Part shown: positions 63,257 to 64,000 of the stretch, piece by piece
Layout of the letters: each line of letters opens with the position of its first letter
How positions within the stretch are numbered: position 1 is the first letter of the stretch
NCBI GenBank assembly: GCA_020073085.1
Contig: JAIQFV010000010.1
Span: 1 to 64,000, forward strand
DNA length: 64,000 bases
Reading direction: 5' to 3'
Origin: Terriglobia bacterium
GTDB taxonomy: Bacteria; Acidobacteriota; Terriglobia; JAIQFV01
Position numbers and translations under genes: made by a program
Notes under the pieces: model-generated
Databases searched by the model: none
Seen by the model: the letters and a program-made list of their open reading frames with translations, nothing else
What the model was told of the DNA's origin: nothing

Positions 63257-64000
63257 ATGAAAAACATTGTGTTAGCACTTGGTCTGATCCTCATGCTTAT
63301 GGGATTGTTGGTTGTAGGGGCGGCACCTGTCCGCGCCCAGGCTCAACTGAACGGCGCCGGGGCCACCTTTCCCTATCCCATTTACTCCAAGTGGTTCGAT
63401 GAGTACCACAAGCTGCATCCCGATATCCAGATCAACTATCAGTCCATCGGGAGTGGCGGCGGAATTCAACAACTGCTGAAGAGCACGGTGGACTTTGGCG
63501 CCAGCGATGGACCGATGACCGATGAACAGTTGGGTCAGGCCAAGATTCCGATCCTGCACTTTCCGACCGTTCTCGGCGCGGACGTGCCCACGTACAATAT
63601 CCCCGGCGTCACCGCGGAACTGAACTTCACCCCTGATGCGTTGGCGGGTATTTTCCTGGGCCGCATCACCAAGTGGAATGACCCCGCCATTACACGCGAC
63701 AACCCCAACGTGAAACTCCCGAATCAGGACATCATCGTGGTCCACCGGTCGGATGGCAGTGGAACCACTTACATCTGGACGGACTTTCTCTCCAAGGTCA
63801 GCACGGAGTGGCAGACCAAGGTGGGGAAAGGAACTTCGGTCAATTGGCCCGTGGGCCTGGGCGGAAAAGGAAATGAAGGGGTCACGGGGGTCGTGAAACA
63901 AACCACCGGGGCGATGGGTTATGTCGAACTGATTTACGCCATCCAGAACAAGCTGCCCTACGGAAAGGTGAGGAATGCGGCGGGAGTCTTTGTCAAGGCC
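63257..64000 (+). CDS. pstS: Phosphate ABC transporter substrate-binding protein PstS (3' end outside window)
   Basis: 248 codons of the gene lie in the window. ATG 63257 follows AAAGGGAG at 6 nt. The signal peptide is LALGLILMLMGLLVVGAAP with cleavage after VRAQ. Phosphate-site residues are visible: GAGATFPYPIYSKWFDEYHK, YQSIGSGGGIQQLL, DFGASDGPMT and VVHRSDGSGTTYIWTDFLS. PstS delivers phosphate to PstCAB in the inner membrane. Expression should rise under phosphate starvation through the upstream Pho-box-like repeats and the PhoB-PhoR pair at 23.9-26.7 kb. Confidence 0.95.
   Translation, partial: MKNIVLALGLILMLMGLLVVGAAPVRAQAQLNGAGATFPYPIYSKWFDEYHKLHPDIQINYQSIGSGGGIQQLLKSTVDFGASDGPMTDEQLGQAKIPILHFPTVLGADVPTYNIPGVTAELNFTPDALAGIFLGRITKWNDPAITRDNPNVKLPNQDIIVVHRSDGSGTTYIWTDFLSKVSTEWQTKVGKGTSVNWPVGLGGKGNEGVTGVVKQTTGAMGYVELIYAIQNKLPYGKVRNAAGVFVKA

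Overview
The window looks like a chromosomal contig from a GC-rich (roughly 55-60 %) Gram-negative bacterium, most probably an Acidobacteriota member. This rests on gene content, not on a search: alternative complex III (ActABCDEF) next to an A2-type caa3 oxidase, TTG/GTG starts, many secreted hydrolases, DUF2891, and intergenic DNA packed with short hairpins and imperfect heptamer repeats. No rRNA, tRNA or CRISPR array was seen.

1-13.5 kb is a defence and toxin-antitoxin island, almost all on the minus strand. It runs (in transcription order) SNF2/RapA-like helicase, orphan AbiEi-like antitoxin, XRE + ImmA pair, an operon of DUF2130 nuclease-like protein / 43-aa miniprotein / DUF3800 / small putative RelE-like protein, an OLD-family ATPase-TOPRIM nuclease, and a Mod-type DNA methyltransferase cut by an IS630-family element that runs off the left edge. 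An orphan small protein and a complete HigBA module with promoter and operator lie at the right side. Large repeat blocks separate these from the rest.

13.9-29.1 kb holds housekeeping and envelope genes: metallophosphoesterase / unknown secreted protein / phospholipase-D-like operon, an MsbA-like ABC exporter with a secreted protein, secA, a PhoB-PhoR-type two-component pair, a CDF metal transporter and a split chromate transporter. Repeats with a 7-nt period fill secA-phoB and phoB-phoR and end just before both start codons.

29.8-43.1 kb is a respiratory supercluster on the minus strand: actA-B-C-D-E-F, a small membrane protein, sco, then coxB-A-C-D of a caa3 oxidase. Together they would carry electrons from quinol through ActABCDEF and cytochrome c to oxygen. 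A good sigma70 promoter with an adjacent 17-bp palindrome sits upstream of actA. A five-copy 77-bp repeat with a compensatory base change in its hairpin separates sco from coxB.

43.2-64 kb is mixed: a frameshifted membrane-protein gene, a glycine-rich RRM protein, an APC permease, an MGMT-like protein, a secreted SagB-type nitroreductase with a SpoIIE-type phosphatase, an outer-membrane-type protein, a gluzincin peptidase, aspartokinase, an M20 amidohydrolase, DUF2891, ArsC, a 43-aa membrane miniprotein, a winged-helix protein, an RND pump operon whose permease gene is broken, and pstS (cut by the right edge) behind a three-repeat Pho-box-like promoter, which fits the phoBR pair at 24-26 kb.
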